The notes: a model not told the origin generated them from the letters alone. DNA of 64,000 nucleotides from Undaria pinnatifida (GCA_012845835.1 JABAKD010000028.1:6806296-6870295), one strand, 5' to 3'; positions 50,501 through 62,400 are shown, numbered from the stretch's first letter. Program-made: numbers and translations.

Positions 50501-52836
50501 TTCTATCGTTCCTACTCGTGCCTGTGGAGTGTTCGTAACCTCCCCTCGCCCTCCAGCCCCCCGCATTTTTTGTTGTTTTGTTTTTGTTTTTTGTTGTTGT
50601 GTTTTTGCTCTCGCTGGTCCGCTTCCGCCATACGAACGCTGGGGGATTCATATACTGCGAGAGTACCGTACTAGTGTGGCTATGCTTTTGCCTTTCGTTT
50701 TTCGTTTTTTTTCGTTTTCGTTTATTTTCTTTTCTTTTTCTTCTCTCTTTTTTACGCACATATATGAAAATTATGCATAGTTTGAGCTCGGAGAGGGACG
50801 ATTCGCCCTGCGCGCCTTTTCGAACCACCTGTTTCTACGAGTCGTCCCCCCCGACGAGACCAGCGACTGGAGCTTCTGGGCTCTTGAGGTGAGCTTCCCT
50901 CTCTGTTCTTTTCTCTTTCTCCCCGCTCCCCTCCCTCTCCCCTTGCAGATGTATCGTTGTCGGCAAGTGCTGCTGTACGGCTGTTGTATGGAAGTGACGG
51001 TAGTTTTGTTCGCTTTCGCGGCCAGTTTTGCGTACAAGCAGTAGCGTCGATGTCATGTGCTTTGTGCTTTTTGTGCTTATATGCTCCATGGTCTGTTTCT
51101 GCTTGTGATGTCGGCTGTTGTTGTGCTCTTGTGTTTTTTCGTGCGTCATGCGCGGTGACTCTTGTGTGCTTTGCGCTCTGCATTTCATGATTGCAGTACT
51201 CTGCCGCACCCTTTTCTTTTGTTTTTGTTTTTCGTTCTGGCCGCTTTGATGATTGGCCGGTTGTTCAGTTCGGAGCGCCGGAGGTGGGTCTGCCGGAAAT
51301 ATTCCAGATGCGCGACGGAATGGTGTACAGTGAAGTCATGCACGGTTACCTTACCTGCTCGGGCCAAGGGAAAGAGGTCAGCACTGCCGGCGGTGGTGGT
51401 GGTGGGGGGTGGTTGTGGCGGTGGTGATGGTGATGGTGATGGTGGTGGTGGTGGGAGTGGTGGGCGGTTGGATGGTGTGGATGGGTGGGTGGGTGGATGG
51501 GTGGGTTGGTGTATGGGTGGGTGGGTGGGTGGGTTGGTGGGTGGGTGGATGGGTGGGTGGGTTGGTACGTGAGTGGGTGAGTGGGTGGGTGGGTTGGTGG
51601 ATTGGTGGGTGGGGGGTTGGTTGTGGCAATAATATGGAGCGTGTGGCAAGCATGTGGAGATCTTTTCTAAGGAAGCTAGTGGCGTTTCCTCCCCTGTACT
51701 TTTCTCGCAATATGTGCTTTTAGAAAAAACAGGCATGTGGATACAATTCGAAGGTCACGTTTTGTTTTCGAGCAAGGGCTTATTCATCACCCTCCCCGAA
51801 CCCCCGCGAACCCTCGGCGTGGTTGCCTCGAGCAGGCGGAGGTGAAGGCCTTCGTCGGGGAATACCTGTGGCAGGACAAGGACAACTACCGACTCATCTT
51901 TAACCAGGCGAGAAAAATAGTTATCCCATCCCCGGGCGGGGAGGGGGCGAAGAAGGGGCGGGGGCGGGCGGGAGGGGATGGGGCATGGCGCTCGGGGGGG
52001 GGGGGGGGGCGGTTGTTTCAATTTTGTTCTGGATGTAGTCGTTTGGCCATTGACCACGCATCCCTTTGAAGACGGAACACCAGGGGGGAGGCGGGGGGCG
52101 CTTAGCATCTAAAAATGTTATATTTGGACGGGAAATGGAAGGCAGAATGTTATATCGAGGGGGGGGGGGGGGGGGGGGTTGTGGGGGGGGGGCGACCGCG
52201 CTTTTGCGCCTCTTCTTATCTGGCCCCTTTTGCGCTGCCGCCTGTTTTTTTTCTCTGGCTCGACGGCTCTAGAAGCAAATAAGTTAGGTGCTGCTCGATT
52301 GAAACAGCGCGCCGAAAGAGGCAAAGGAAGAGCAATAACAATAGTAACACCTCTGCCTAGATATTCATATTTGTTGTATTCCGTTGCCCTTAGATACCAG
52401 GTGTGAATGTGTTGCGCATCCGTTTTTTTTTTTGTTATATCTCTGTTGGATTGAAGCCCTTAGGAACATCGTCGACCGCGCGGTGTCTCCAATTTACTTC
52501 GTATTCAGTAGAAACGCAAAACCGTTAAAAACTCAACATCATGCGCGCAAAATTCATGAACGAAAGGTAATCCGCAAGTCTAAACTCAGGAATACGCGTG
52601 CACGAGCGAAGTTACACGAAACCAAATTAATGAGCTCAAAATTCATGGACGCGCATCCAGAAACGCAGATTCACGAACCCACGAGTCTATGGGCGCAACG
52701 CAATGCACCTTGCTGTATTGCACCTGTCCACCAGGTTTCAGACGAGGATCTCGAGCGGGCGAGAGACCTGCGACACATTTCCAGTACGGTGAACGCTGTC
52801 CAGCGCAGGGAGGCGGACCACTACATCGCACAGCAG
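47569..52836 (+). CDS. Membrane-anchored protein of unknown function (multi-exon)
   Basis: Exons supported by open frame and splice signals: about 47569-47682 (ends GAG|GTGAGA), 48448 to about 48569, 48938-49339, 49928-50020, 50781-50888, 51269-51376, 51836-51907 (apparent GC donor CAG|GCGAGA) and 52735-52836; except for the uncertain end of the second exon, all borders are phase 0. The first exon encodes a hydrophobic helix (ALFALTGLCFFVVLLLLVDV) followed by KKRR, and the second another (CFVYLVHAGYLASAPVFILV). The soluble part contains NWHLGWRLEDLTRQAANQR, LAKVLAQEEDLNRVVSVECA, GRFALRAFSNHLFLRVVPP, MVYSEVMHGYLTCSGQGKE and DLERARDLRHISSTVNAVQR. Alternating short strands in the 50.8-51.4 kb exons faintly suggest a beta-rich domain, which is speculation. 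Both ends of the gene are uncertain, and translation may continue in frame to a stop at 52935. Confidence 0.6.
47815..47972 (+). repeat. Poly-C-ending repeat family B, copy 2
   Basis: CACCCTTCATGCGACTCGCC, CCTGGTTGGTGAAAACC and TAACATGAGTACCCCC match the copy at 59200-59400. It lies in the first intron of the membrane-protein gene. Confidence 0.65.
51400..51625 (+). repeat. GGTGGGTGGATGGG microsatellite
   Basis: Degenerate GGTGG/TGGATGGG/TTGGT units run for about 220 bp directly after the exon ending at 51376. The Thr/Pro/His frames on the minus strand are artefacts. Confidence 0.85.
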
Positions 52837-53940
52837 GTAGAACGATCCACTTTTGGGCGGGGGAGAGGAGGGGGGGTGATGTGCGGACATGTTTCGAAAG
52901 CGGGGGCGGGTAGTGTGGGGAGTGAAGGGCGGTAGCGTGGGGTGGGGTGGGACGAGGAGGGGGGTAGGCTAAGGGGTGTACTCATATCATGCATGGTCGT
53001 AGACGTAAGAAGGGGGGGCGGGGGCGGGGGGGCGGGAGGTATGGCCCGATGGCCTAAGATGTGCGCGGGTTTGATCTCGTTTAGCACCGATTTTTTTTTG
53101 TCCCTGAGTTTTTTGGTTTGTTCGGGGAGCCCCTCGTGAATGTTAGAACATTGTTTGGGCAGGCCTAGCTAGGTTTGGCGTTTGGACCCTTTCCGGAGGG
53201 TAGGTGCGAAAATTAGGCGAAAATGTGGAGATTTCGTCATCGGCGACACGTAGCGAACCGACGCTGCTGCGCTGGAGGATTATGCGCGCACGTAGTGCGG
53301 GAGCTACGCTACAAGAAAAGCTGTACAATGCGCTCGCAGCATGGCACTGTTAACAATGCGTTTCAAATCGCTCCCCCGGTAGACGGTTGATGAGACCGTG
53401 CTTCGAAACTCCTTGGTCGGTGGGTCTGGGTGCCTATAGGGTTAGTCTCGGAGCTTGACCAAAAGGCTTCTCACCCCTTCACTAATTTCCTATTAATAGC
53501 TGTTGTTGATTGTACGCCAGAAAGACCGCTCCCAAAGCATCGTGTTCATGCCTTGTTCAGTACTTGGTGATAGAAAGATATACTATGAATAGTACCTGTA
53601 GTAGTTCCTTGTAGCAGACACCGATTTCGACGTTCCGGCATGAAGCATAGGACTGCCGAACTATTCGTGGCGCTTGGCAAAGGGGGCTCTCACCCCGCAG
53701 ATGTCTGTTTAAGCAGACCGAAGGCATGTTTTCCGGATAGGAATTTTCGCCGCGCGCTCGTAACCATATCGTCATAAAATACGGGAAGTGGCTTAGTGGC
53801 GGCAGTGTATCGTGCGGCGTAAGTTTTTTTTTTCCCTTGTGCATAAGAATGTCATGACCGATCCTTGCTATGACAGATCTGCCCGGTTTCAATGTGGACA
53901 CTGTCGCACGCCGTAACCGCTGCTTTTTCTTTTCCAGCGT
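52837..53940. other. Intergenic interval, no gene recognised
   Basis: It holds G-rich stretches to about 53040, then sequence without protein-like frames or splice-bounded exons. The end of the upstream gene and the first exon of the glycosyltransferase-like gene should lie here or nearby, but could not be placed. Confidence 0.35.
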
Positions 53941-54226
53941 TCTTCACGGGTCGGGTCACTTGTCATGTCAGGGGTCGGTTCACTCTGACCGTGAGATTTG
54001 AACACGTCCTGACCTGACCCGACCCGTGAGATTTGAACAAGTCCTGACTCGACCCAACCCGACCACTGAGATTTGAGCAAGTCCTGACCCGACCCAACCC
54101 GACCCGACCCAAGTCGGCCCGACCCGACCCTGCCCGTTTTCGACCATCTCCTGACCCGACCCGACTCGTTCCGCGAGAATTCGAAAACCTCTCGACCTGA
54201 CCCGCGGAACTGGTCATGGCCCGTAA
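53940..54226 (+). mobile_element. (GGGTC)n-family element, copy 1
   Basis: Several units of GTGAGATTTGAACAAGTCCT and CGACCCGACCC occur, starting TTCTTCACGGGTCGGGTCA and ending ACTGGTCATGGCCCGT. The element lies directly upstream of the first exon found for the glycosyltransferase-like gene and supplies an ATG (54216) that could mislead gene prediction. Confidence 0.6.
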
Positions 54227-54317
54227 TAATCTCTATTTTTTTACTGTCACGTGCCGCCGCTCCGGATCTTTGATCGTCGTCGTCGTCGCCGCCGTCGTTG
54301 TCCGGTCCCCTCTCCAG

Positions 54318-57300
54318 GAGGAAGCACGGCGGAACCCGGGTTTGGACAGAGCCAGGGGCGGTGGCGAGGCGGGCGCGGGGGGCCAGCTGCCGATCATTGC
54401 TGTTTGCGTACCCGCGACCAGCCGGGGAACCGTGATGAACAGCACCGACGACAGTCCCGTGTGGACGCACGCCTTCGAGACGTTCTTGTCCAGCACCAAC
54501 TGGAAGGCTCCCAAGTTTCGATTTCACTGGTGAGTTGCGTATCGTGGCTCGTGATAAAGGGTTGGGGATGCGGGGAGGGGGGCGGGGCGTACTCATTTGT
54601 TGCTTGCCTTAGTCATTTGACCATTGACCACGCATCCCGTTCGAGACGGAGCACCGTTCCTACTCCTAATAGAAACACCTCCAACATTTGGGCGCTCGTT
54701 ACGCTTCTTTCATATACTACATAGAAACTGTTTGCTTATCCTATCCCCGTCCTGTTTCGCCGTCTTCGGCCACCATTTATCTACTAGGATAGCGATCGTT
54801 TTCTCGATCGTTTTCTCGCTACTCTGGGTTTGGGTGTATGGTAAAAGCCAGCGAGTTAGCGTGGGTCGTTGAAAAGCTATCCGATAGAGCAACTCGCACG
54901 CACTGCACACTGCTGGAGTTGCTTCTAGAGGGGCTTTTCACGGGTCATGACCCGTCCCGCTGGTTGGGTCAGGAGGTTTCCAAAAATATCGCGGTTCGAG
55001 TCGGGTCGGATCAGGAAGTGTCCGAAACCTCACGGGTCGGGTCGGGTCGGGTCGGGTCGGGTCGGGTCGGGTCGGGTCGGGTCGGGTCAGGATGTTTTCT
55101 AATCTCGCGGGTCACCCTTACCGGATCCGACCCGCGATAAATGGCCTGACCCGCGAATAACCCTGGCTACTAGCCTTTCTCGGGTTCCTATAGGAGTATA
55201 ATACGAGGAGCTCCATACCTTACCCGAAAACCCGACCTTTGGAAGGTGTTTAGCTAGCACATGAGGAGCTCTGTATCTCACCCATCAACCGGCCTTTACA
55301 AGCCGTATACGCCGAAAACCAATGGGATGCGGCAATGTGTCGACTAACACTGAAGACCGCAAATCCGACGACGAAAAACATTGGATTGGAATGGGTAGTT
55401 CGCAGTTGAGGATCTCCGGCGGTCATCATTTGTTTTGGGTTTAGCAGCCCCCCTGCCACTGTCCGCCTTACCTGTGCTTCCTTTTTGCAGGATGCAGATC
55501 ATCCTTCGTGCGAGCAACTCGCCGAACACCTCAGACACAGCGCTTCGCGTTTGGTGCACGCGATGTCTGCCTGGTCGATGGAAACCTCGACGTGCTCCGG
55601 CCCGACATCGTAGGGGTGCAAGGGTTTTACGGCCGTACAACTACGGGTGTGCATGACCAGCGTACCCTCCTCCATCGTGTCATCGCCCCAAGTCGCTCTA
55701 GCGTCGTCAATCAGAAATGTGTGTGCCCAACAGCGCCATCCCTTCACCCCGCTCGCTTGTAGCGGTGTGGCTCTAACTTGCTCTAGCTTCGTGTTTAACG
55801 TGTCACGCCGACAGGTACCTCGGGTTCGATGTCGGTGATCCGATTTACGACGCCCCCAAAGCAGCAAAAACTCTCCAGAGAAAGTTCTCCGCCGTCGCCA
55901 GGAAGGTAGGCTAAGGGTGAGGGCTTGGGCTGAGATTCCGGCTGGGTGTAGGGTTAGGGTTGTAGGGTTTTAAGTAATCATGGAGTACCGTCACACGAGA
56001 GATGTCTTTGATTAGATCGTGGGCCTCGCGTGGACGGTATGTGTAGTTTCGACGCCTGCTACGACAGAGGTAGGTAGCAGTTTTCGTCTGAAATGTTTTT
56101 TGAGTGACGGGGCTCCTTAACCCAAAATCGTCGGAAAACACGCCCCCCTAATTTTTGCATGATTCTCGTCCTATACAGGTCTAGGCCATGTCCTTCATCC
56201 GGTAGCGGTTTTTCATTTTTCTCCAAGTCATTTTTTTGGGAGAGGTCTGTCTTGAGCTCCCGAATTGAGGGGTAGTATTAAGAAGAAAGGTGGTGAACCT
56301 CTATCGTAGCACGCTTCTTTTTTGTTTGAACCAACCGCTGTGTCACCGTCTCTATTCCCAGGGCTCGCTGTTGCTCCTGTGCTGCATTGGACGGCAAAGC
56401 ACCACGGCAAAGCACCGCCGCCCCCTGTTTCCACTGCTCGATGTTCGGGAACTTACCACCGCCGCTCGCCGTTTTCTCCTGTGCGTGTTTTGTGCGGCAA
56501 CGCGTCCCTTACAATGTAACCCTCGCAACTCGACCCTCACCTTCAGGAGTTCCACCGGCAAGGCGTTCCCGCCCGCGCCATGCCCGGGCTATGGAGGGAC
56601 GGCCTGACGCTGACCTTGAAGAGCTACGAAGGAATGGGGGTACGTTACGCTGCGGTGGTTTACCGAGAGTAGTGGGGCATGGATATCCGTGGAGGGTTGC
56701 CGCCTGAGCGGTTTGCCTTAGGGGTTAGACTGGTCGTATAGGTTGAGCCTGAAGGTGGTGTCTCCCTGGGCTTTCAATTCGTTAAGGGCCAACAAGAAAA
56801 TGTATTATTGAAGAGGATATCTGATTCTCCTGTGCGCTAAGACTCCGGTGCGTTTCTCTCTCATGGTGGGGTGGGGCGCTATGGGCTACTTCGAAATAGA
56901 ATTCGCAGTCATGTCCCATTCTTCGCGCTTGGGCCGCGCTTCGCTGCGCCGGGCCGGGCCGGGACTTTCCGTTGTTTTCGTTTATCTTTTTCGCCAAACC
57001 CCTCCCCCCCCTGTGCAAGTGCTTACATACCGCCTGCTTTTTGCCCCCTTCCGCTGTTTCCGGCTTCTTTTCATTTTTGCTGATACTATACGCAGAACGC
57101 GCCTTCGTACGTGGTGAGCGCGCTGATCCAAGATGCCTACGACGACGGGTGCGACTACTTCTACCAGATCAACGACGACACGAACATCAACTCTCCCGAT
57201 TGGGCCGAGACCTTCACGGGGGTGCTCCTGGCCAACCCGCTCGGGCCGAACGTTGGCGTTACCGGCCCGACGGATACCAACAACCGACGGATTCTCACCC

Positions 57301-60300
57301 ACGCCTTTGTGCACAGGTAGAATTTTATATTTTTTTATACCCGCTGTGTGTGTTTTGTTTCTTCGCGAGCTTCAGATTCGTCCCTTTTTTCCCGCTGCGA
57401 AAAGTTGGCCTCACACTAACTCCAAGTTGTTCCCCTCCCCCCCCCAAAAAAATGTAGGTGTTTTTACTGACTGAAGAGGTGCCCCCCTCTGTTGTAGTTC
57501 AACTTGCTGTATTACGGGCCAACATAGCAATCAGGACCAAATATGGCTAGGAATGGTAAAATTTGGGAAAGGTGTAGATTTTTGTGTTTGTCCTATTTTA
57601 CGGAGATCCATTGTCAACAGGGGTAAATGCCTTAGTCTATCATGTTGCAAAAAATTCATCGAAAATTTCTCATAATTTTCGCAATATCTCTCGGCCAGAA
57701 CATCATGTTTTTTTTTTATTTTGTATTTTTTGCGCCGTGACCGTAAGGCCTATGCAAACAACCCAAGCTATCGTTTACCGTTATCGACGAAGAATTGACA
57801 GAGTTATGACCCCATAGGCATTAAATGACCCCTGTTAAATAACAATGGATCTCCGTAAATAGGTCCTGATTGGTATGTGTATATGTGGTCCCCCGTATTG
57901 GTTTGTCGCTGGAGCACGGTTGCGGTTACAGTGCGTAGGGGTTACAGCAGCCCCCCCCCCCCCTCGCAAAGGCGGTGGTGTGCGAGAGCAATACGACCGC
58001 CTTGTAGAGGGAAGCCGCCTTATTCATTCCAGGTTGTGAGTGCAGTTTCACAGTCGTGAAGGCGATTTTGACCGCCTTATGTGGGGATACCGCCTTATTC
58101 AGACCGCCTTATTCGGGGAAGTCGCCTTATTCAATCCTGGTTATGAGTGCAATTCCCCAGTCGCGCCAAGTGCCAAGCGACTTTGACCGCCTTATATAGG
58201 GTTACCGCCTTATTCGGACCGCCTTGTTCGGGGAAGCCGCCAATTCAATCCTGGTTATTAGCGCAATTCCTCAGTCGTGCCAAGTGCCAAGCGACTTTGA
58301 CCGCCTTATATAGGGTTACCGCCTCACTCGGACCGCCTTATTGGGGCACCCCTGCTGCACTGCATCCGACCTACGGTAGGTATTTTCCGGCCTTTTTTTG
58401 TAGTTTTAAGCTCGTTGCGGTGCGTGTGCAGGTATACTGGTATTATGGTACCATGTTGTGCGCTCGTCGTACAATTGACTCTTTGTCACGCCTTTGTACA
58501 GTTTGTTCGAACACGGAATCCGTCATCTTCTGGCCGACCGAGCCAGCGCGCCCTTCGTGTGGCTGATATTGCAATGGCCGCTTGTGTTGGTGTTGTTTTC
58601 GTGTGGTGACTCGACATTTTTTGGAGCTTGTTTGGGTATCTCGGCACGTTACGGCATCCGCTCTCATATGGCCTTCGTTTGTGTTGCGTACCTGGGGCCG
58701 TGTTTTGTGGACGCATGAACACACAAGAGCGTTGTTTCTCGTGCTGTTTGTTTATCCCAGGGACGCCCCCTCCCCCCCATATATATAATAGTTGGCCTTG
58801 GTTGGCACCGACGCTGTAAAACATTATATGTATATTGGGGTTGGCGTTGGTTGGCAACGGCGCTGTAAAACATGCCAATCACTGCGTGAGCTAGGCAACC
58901 AGGATGCCGTTTTTTTCTTTTTTGTTTTGGTGGGCACTACCAGGTGTGATGGTTATTGAGCTAGATAATATTGTGCGGGGTGGAGAGCCATAATTCCGCA
59001 CAAGGGAAATGATCGCATCACGTAGTGTGAACATGGTGAGGCACCCACGAGGCAGTTATTACATAGTCAAACCCGTTGCTGTCTCTGGAGTGGCCACGCC
59101 AGAAAACAAAGTAACTCATTGCCGCTGTCATCTACAAGCAAGAAAGTAGGCTCAAGGTGCCGGTGCCGATGTCCGTCTTACCAGTGGTCCTTGGAAGGAT
59201 GCACTTGCACTTCATGCAGTTCACCCTTCATGCGGCTCGCCGAACACCTCGCGTCGCTTCGCACTGCAGGCAATGTCTGTGCCTGGTTGGTGAACACCCG
59301 ACGTGCTCCGTCCCCGGCTTCGTAGGGACGCGAGGGTCATACCACTATGGTCATACGACTACGGCCATGCACGAATTGAGTACACCCCCCCCCCTCCCTC
59401 CAGAATGCATCTTAGCTGGAAAACGATCGCTACGCCAGGAGATAAATGGTGGCCACAAACTGTAAAAAACGGGACATAATTCAAAAGGATTGAAAAAAAC
59501 AAAGAATGTTGGGAAAATGTACTGAGCGGCGAAATGTTGGATGTGTCTCTTTTTGGAGTTGGAACGGAGCTCCATCTCGCAAGGGATTCTTGGTCGATGG
59601 TTAAATAACTAGGGCAAGTACGAAATGAGCCCCCCCCCAGCACCTTACTCTCTCCTCTCTCCATCCCCTGCCTCATCCCCTGCCTCGGACCTTGTACACG
59701 TTTGAACAGGACTCACATAGATGTGTTCGGACGGTATTTTCCCGTAGCATTCAAGAACTGGTGGTCTGACGACTGGATCTCCAACGTCTACGGTCGCGAA
59801 CATACGCTGAGGTGGGAACTTTTGCGAGGGTGTGCTCAGGGGGGTTATGCGCTTTGGGCATACCCGGGTACCTACCCGGGCGTACCCGGGTATGTACCCG
59901 GGCAGGAATATATCGTAGAGTTTGGCCCCAAGGGTACCATCCATACCGTACGTCGTCATGGCTCTTTTGAGAAATGGTGAATGTGCAGCATACCGTGTTT
60001 CTGTTCATTTGCTTTTATTGTTTTTTTATTGGTGTTTCTGCTCCTTTGTTGTGCTTTTCTTTTCCCGCATTCGTTTCGCGTGCCTCGTGCGATACAGGGA
60101 CCACCAAATGACGATCACCCACGACGTCCGTGCCCACAAGTCGGATACAAATAATCGGTACATGATCGACTTCGAGGCCCAGCACGCGCTTAAGAACGAG
60201 CTCCAGAAAGGGTGAGAGATGGCAGGCAGCGGAGTGAATCGGGGGCAAGGAGAGGGCGTGCTCACTTGTTGCCTGGCTTAGTCGTTTGACCATTGACCAC

Positions 60301-61375
60301 GCATTCCTTTGGAGATGGGGCACCGGGGAGGGGGGGGGCGTCGCGGAAAACGTGCGCAGAAGGGATGGGCTAAGATGTCGCCGTGTCGCCACTGTTTTGA
60401 CCGTATTGGCGTAGACTAGTGGTACAGCTTGACTGCATCACCCGAATCCTAAAATCAACCAACACCAACCAAAGAAATGGTCAAGCTCCACAGGGATCCT
60501 CACTTCGTCTCTTCCATCTGCACGCCATTTTGTTACCTTGGTATTGTTTTCCAACGAAAACTCCCTCGTAAACTCCGATACTGAAACTACCAGCCTGTGG
60601 TACCAATGTTATAAAAAATGCCAAAGCAGGATATTTTTCAGACGTTGACTTAGTTCTTTCCGTCCGCCTTTTTCTCGTTTTGCTTTTTCAATGTTACTCT
60701 CTCGCTCTCGAGACTACGATGCTGGAACTCCCAACCTACTTTGCTTGATGCTAGAGATATAAACCTACCAAGACGAACAGGGACGCTTGTCAAGCTCTAT
60801 CTGTTTGCTTCCATCAGCGCTTGCTTCTTTTTTTTCCAGTGTAACTCTTTCTCGAAGCTACGGCGCTGAAACGGCCAACCTATGGTACCGGACTTTGCCG
60901 ACCAAGACTAACCACTAGACACACTTTCGAGATGGACCGGGTTCCTTCCATCAGCGCTTATCGTCTTTTTGGTTGTGCTCATATCTGCTTAGTGCTGTTT
61001 AATTGTGTCCATGACTACGCGCTGCCTTTTTTTCCCCGTCTCGTTTCGCTTGGTCCACCCACCCGCGATCAATAACCCTGAACTCCACCCCGACCCCTCC
61101 GGCTAATACTTCGCAGACACATCCAGCTAAGCAGGTGGCTCAAAGCCAACCGCCTGCCCCCTCCGATGCTTCCCATGGTCTGCGGATACGCGCCCCTCGC
61201 GAGCGAAATCCTGAAGGCTATCAAGGAACGGTGGGAAGTTGAAAACCCTCCAGCCAGCGGCGACAACGAGGCTGAAGTCGCGGGCGGTAAAAACCACCCT
61301 ACTGTAGAGATTCCCGCCAGGAAGATGACGCCCGCAGCACCGCACCCGCCCCGTCCGCCGGCGGCGGTGCGGTGA
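54318..61375 (+). CDS. Putative GT-A-type glycosyltransferase (multi-exon)
   Basis: Exons: 54318-54529, 55815-55905, 56547-56639, 57096-57316, 59710-59811, 60098-60211 and 61117-61375; together 1092 bp, every junction in frame, 363 residues from the first exon seen. Order: a start strand LPIIAVCVPATSRG (about 27-40), FRFHWYLGFDVGDPIYD (about 67-83), then YDDGCDYFYQINDDTNINS with the DXD-like NDDT at 158-161, VGVTGPTDTNN (186-195), ILTHAFVHRTHIDVFGRYFP and KNWWSDDWISNVYG (221-234). This layout resembles nucleotide-sugar-dependent transferases (metal-binding DDT, acceptor-side DD after WWS); the sugar and acceptor are unknown. A variable Pro-rich tail ends at the stop in 61373-61375. The first exon begins at a CTCCAG acceptor, so a 5' exon, possibly with a signal anchor, is missing. 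Introns contain several mobile elements. Confidence 0.75.
54576..54705 (+). repeat. Poly-G-headed repeat family A, copy 5
   Basis: GGGGCGTACTCATTTGTTGC through ACACCTCCAACATTTGGGCG is nearly identical to the copy at 5112, indicating recent spread. It lies 47 bp after a splice donor of the glycosyltransferase-like gene. Confidence 0.75.
54931..55165 (+). mobile_element. (GGGTC)n-family element, copy 2
   Basis: It begins GGGCTTTTCACGGGTCATGA, contains about ten pure GGGTC units (55036-55088) and ends CCGCGAATAACCCTGG. The ends resemble the inverted termini of the copy at 63577-63755. Confidence 0.65.
55490..55690 (+). repeat. Poly-C-ending repeat family B, copy 3 (diverged)
   Basis: GCGAGCAACTCGCCGAACACC, GGAAACCTCGACGTGCTCCG and ACGGCCGTACAACTACGGG align with the copy at 59200. 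The poly-C end is lost. It lies in the intron 54530-55814. Confidence 0.55.
56053..56315. mobile_element. Mini TIR element, ACGCGTGCTACGATAGAGG family, copy 4
   Basis: The left end ACGCCTGCTACGACAGAGG and right end CCTCTATCGTAGCACGCT are imperfect inverted repeats. Internal sequence matches the copy at 27305. It lies in the intron 55906-56546. Confidence 0.7.
57530..57875. mobile_element. Inverted-repeat element
   Basis: TTTACGGAGATCCATTGT at 57598 is mirrored by ACAATGGATCTCCGTAAA ending near 57859, with CAGGGGTAAATGCC / GGCATTAAATGACCCCTG inside and CAATCAGGACC / GGTCCTGATTG outside (57530 and 57863). It forms a TIR-like element or large hairpin inside the intron 57317-59709. No other copy was seen in the window. 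Confidence 0.7.
57995..58350 (+). repeat. Tandem repeat, about 110-bp unit with ACCGCCTTAT motif
   Basis: Three to four units each contain TTTGACCGCCTTATATAGGG, TACCGCCTTATTC and CAATCCTGGTTATRAGYGCA. Later units are closer to each other than to the first, as expected for local expansion. Confidence 0.8.
58785..58880 (+). repeat. Tandem duplication around TTGGCACCGACGCTGTAAAACA
   Basis: GTTGGCCTTGGTTGGCACCG and GTTGGCGTTGGTTGGCAACG, each followed by CGCTGTAAAACAT, lie about 60 bp apart. No gene was recognised. Confidence 0.65.
59200..59400 (+). repeat. Poly-C-ending repeat family B, copy 4
   Basis: It contains CACCCTTCATGCGGCTCGCC, GGTTGGTGAACACCCGACGTG and CATGCACGAATTGAGTACAC before a C run. 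A reversed family A fragment follows at 59530-59640. It lies in the intron 57317-59709. Confidence 0.65.
60250..60325 (+). repeat. Poly-G-associated repeat family A, copy 7 (short)
   Basis: GAGGGCGTGCTCACTTGTTG, TAGTCGTTTGACCATTGACC and GGGGCACCGGGGAGG match the family A core. It starts soon after the splice donor at 60212. Confidence 0.65.
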
Positions 61376-62400
61376 TTGTCGTGCGTTTAGCGCGGTATGC
61401 GCGGGTGTGTTTTGTTTCGGGGAACTTTAATAGTGGGAAAAAAAGCGACGAAACAATGAGATATTTTCCCTTGCAGCGGTGAGGCGTTTTGGCGTGTGTG
61501 CAATGTGATTCGCGTGGATTCATGAGTTATGTTGGGACTTCCCCCCCCCCCCCCCCTCCCACAAATTTTAGTTTTCAGCTCCACTTGTGGAGTTGTTTTT
61601 CCTCAGCAAACATTCTGGGTTAGCCGTGGTCACAGTTTTCTTCCGTTCTCCCCCCTGTACTTGCCTTCGTCTTGCTCTTCTTCATCTTTACAGCGCGCAG
61701 GGTTGCGTCGTTCAACACTCTCACTTCCTCGTAGATTTTCATCTTTTTGTGCTATTAATATTGCTGTTTTTAATAATAGCTCAAGCTCTCGGGTTTTCAG
61801 TGAGACGAGAGCAAAAGGCATGAAAAAATACTTTTGTTTTTGAATTTTAGAATCCGCCGGTTGTCGAACGCCGAACCTCGTGCGTAGAGGTGGTAACAAT
61901 TCACCTGTGGAGCCTCTTGTGTAATACTTGGGAGAGAGGGGAATAGAACATACGGTAAAGAATATATAATTTCCAAGCGGCGATGTGACGTTTGGCGGGT
62001 GCCTAGCGCGGCGCCGGTAAATGCTCCTTATTTTGAGACTTTATGTGGGAGGCGGGAGAAAGCGACGAAACGAAACGGCATTTTTTTGTCCGCAATGGGG
62101 GGGGCGGGATCGACGGAAGAATGGGCGAGGTGGCCGCAGAAGCGGGGGGGAGGGGGGGAGAGAGATGGGTTGTGTGAACCCTTTCGCAACGCGCCTACGT
62201 CTTTTGGAAGCACACTACTCGGCAGGAGAGTAGATGGAATTTCGCAGTAGCAGGAGGGTAGGGGTTGCGTGCGCTCTGGGACTGATAATGTTCATAGGCG
62301 TTGGCGTGCGGTCTGCTCACTGATCAAGGCGATGGGAGGAGGGGGCGTCGCGTTAGAATTTTCGTGTATACGTCGCGAGGGGGGGGTGAATATAAGGGCG
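61376..62400. other. Intergenic interval
   Basis: A fragment of the type 2 SINE tail (61590-61690: CCGTGGTCACAGTTTTCTTCC, TGTACTTGCCTTCGTCTTGC) is recognisable. Short open frames on both strands lack splice-bounded, protein-like exons. Confidence 0.35.

Noticed and set aside
54216..54317. N-terminus of the glycosyltransferase-like protein from the ATG at 54216
   Set aside because: That ATG lies in the end of a (GGGTC)n repeat, and a good acceptor (CTCTCCAG) at 54316-54317 makes the exon start at 54318 more likely.
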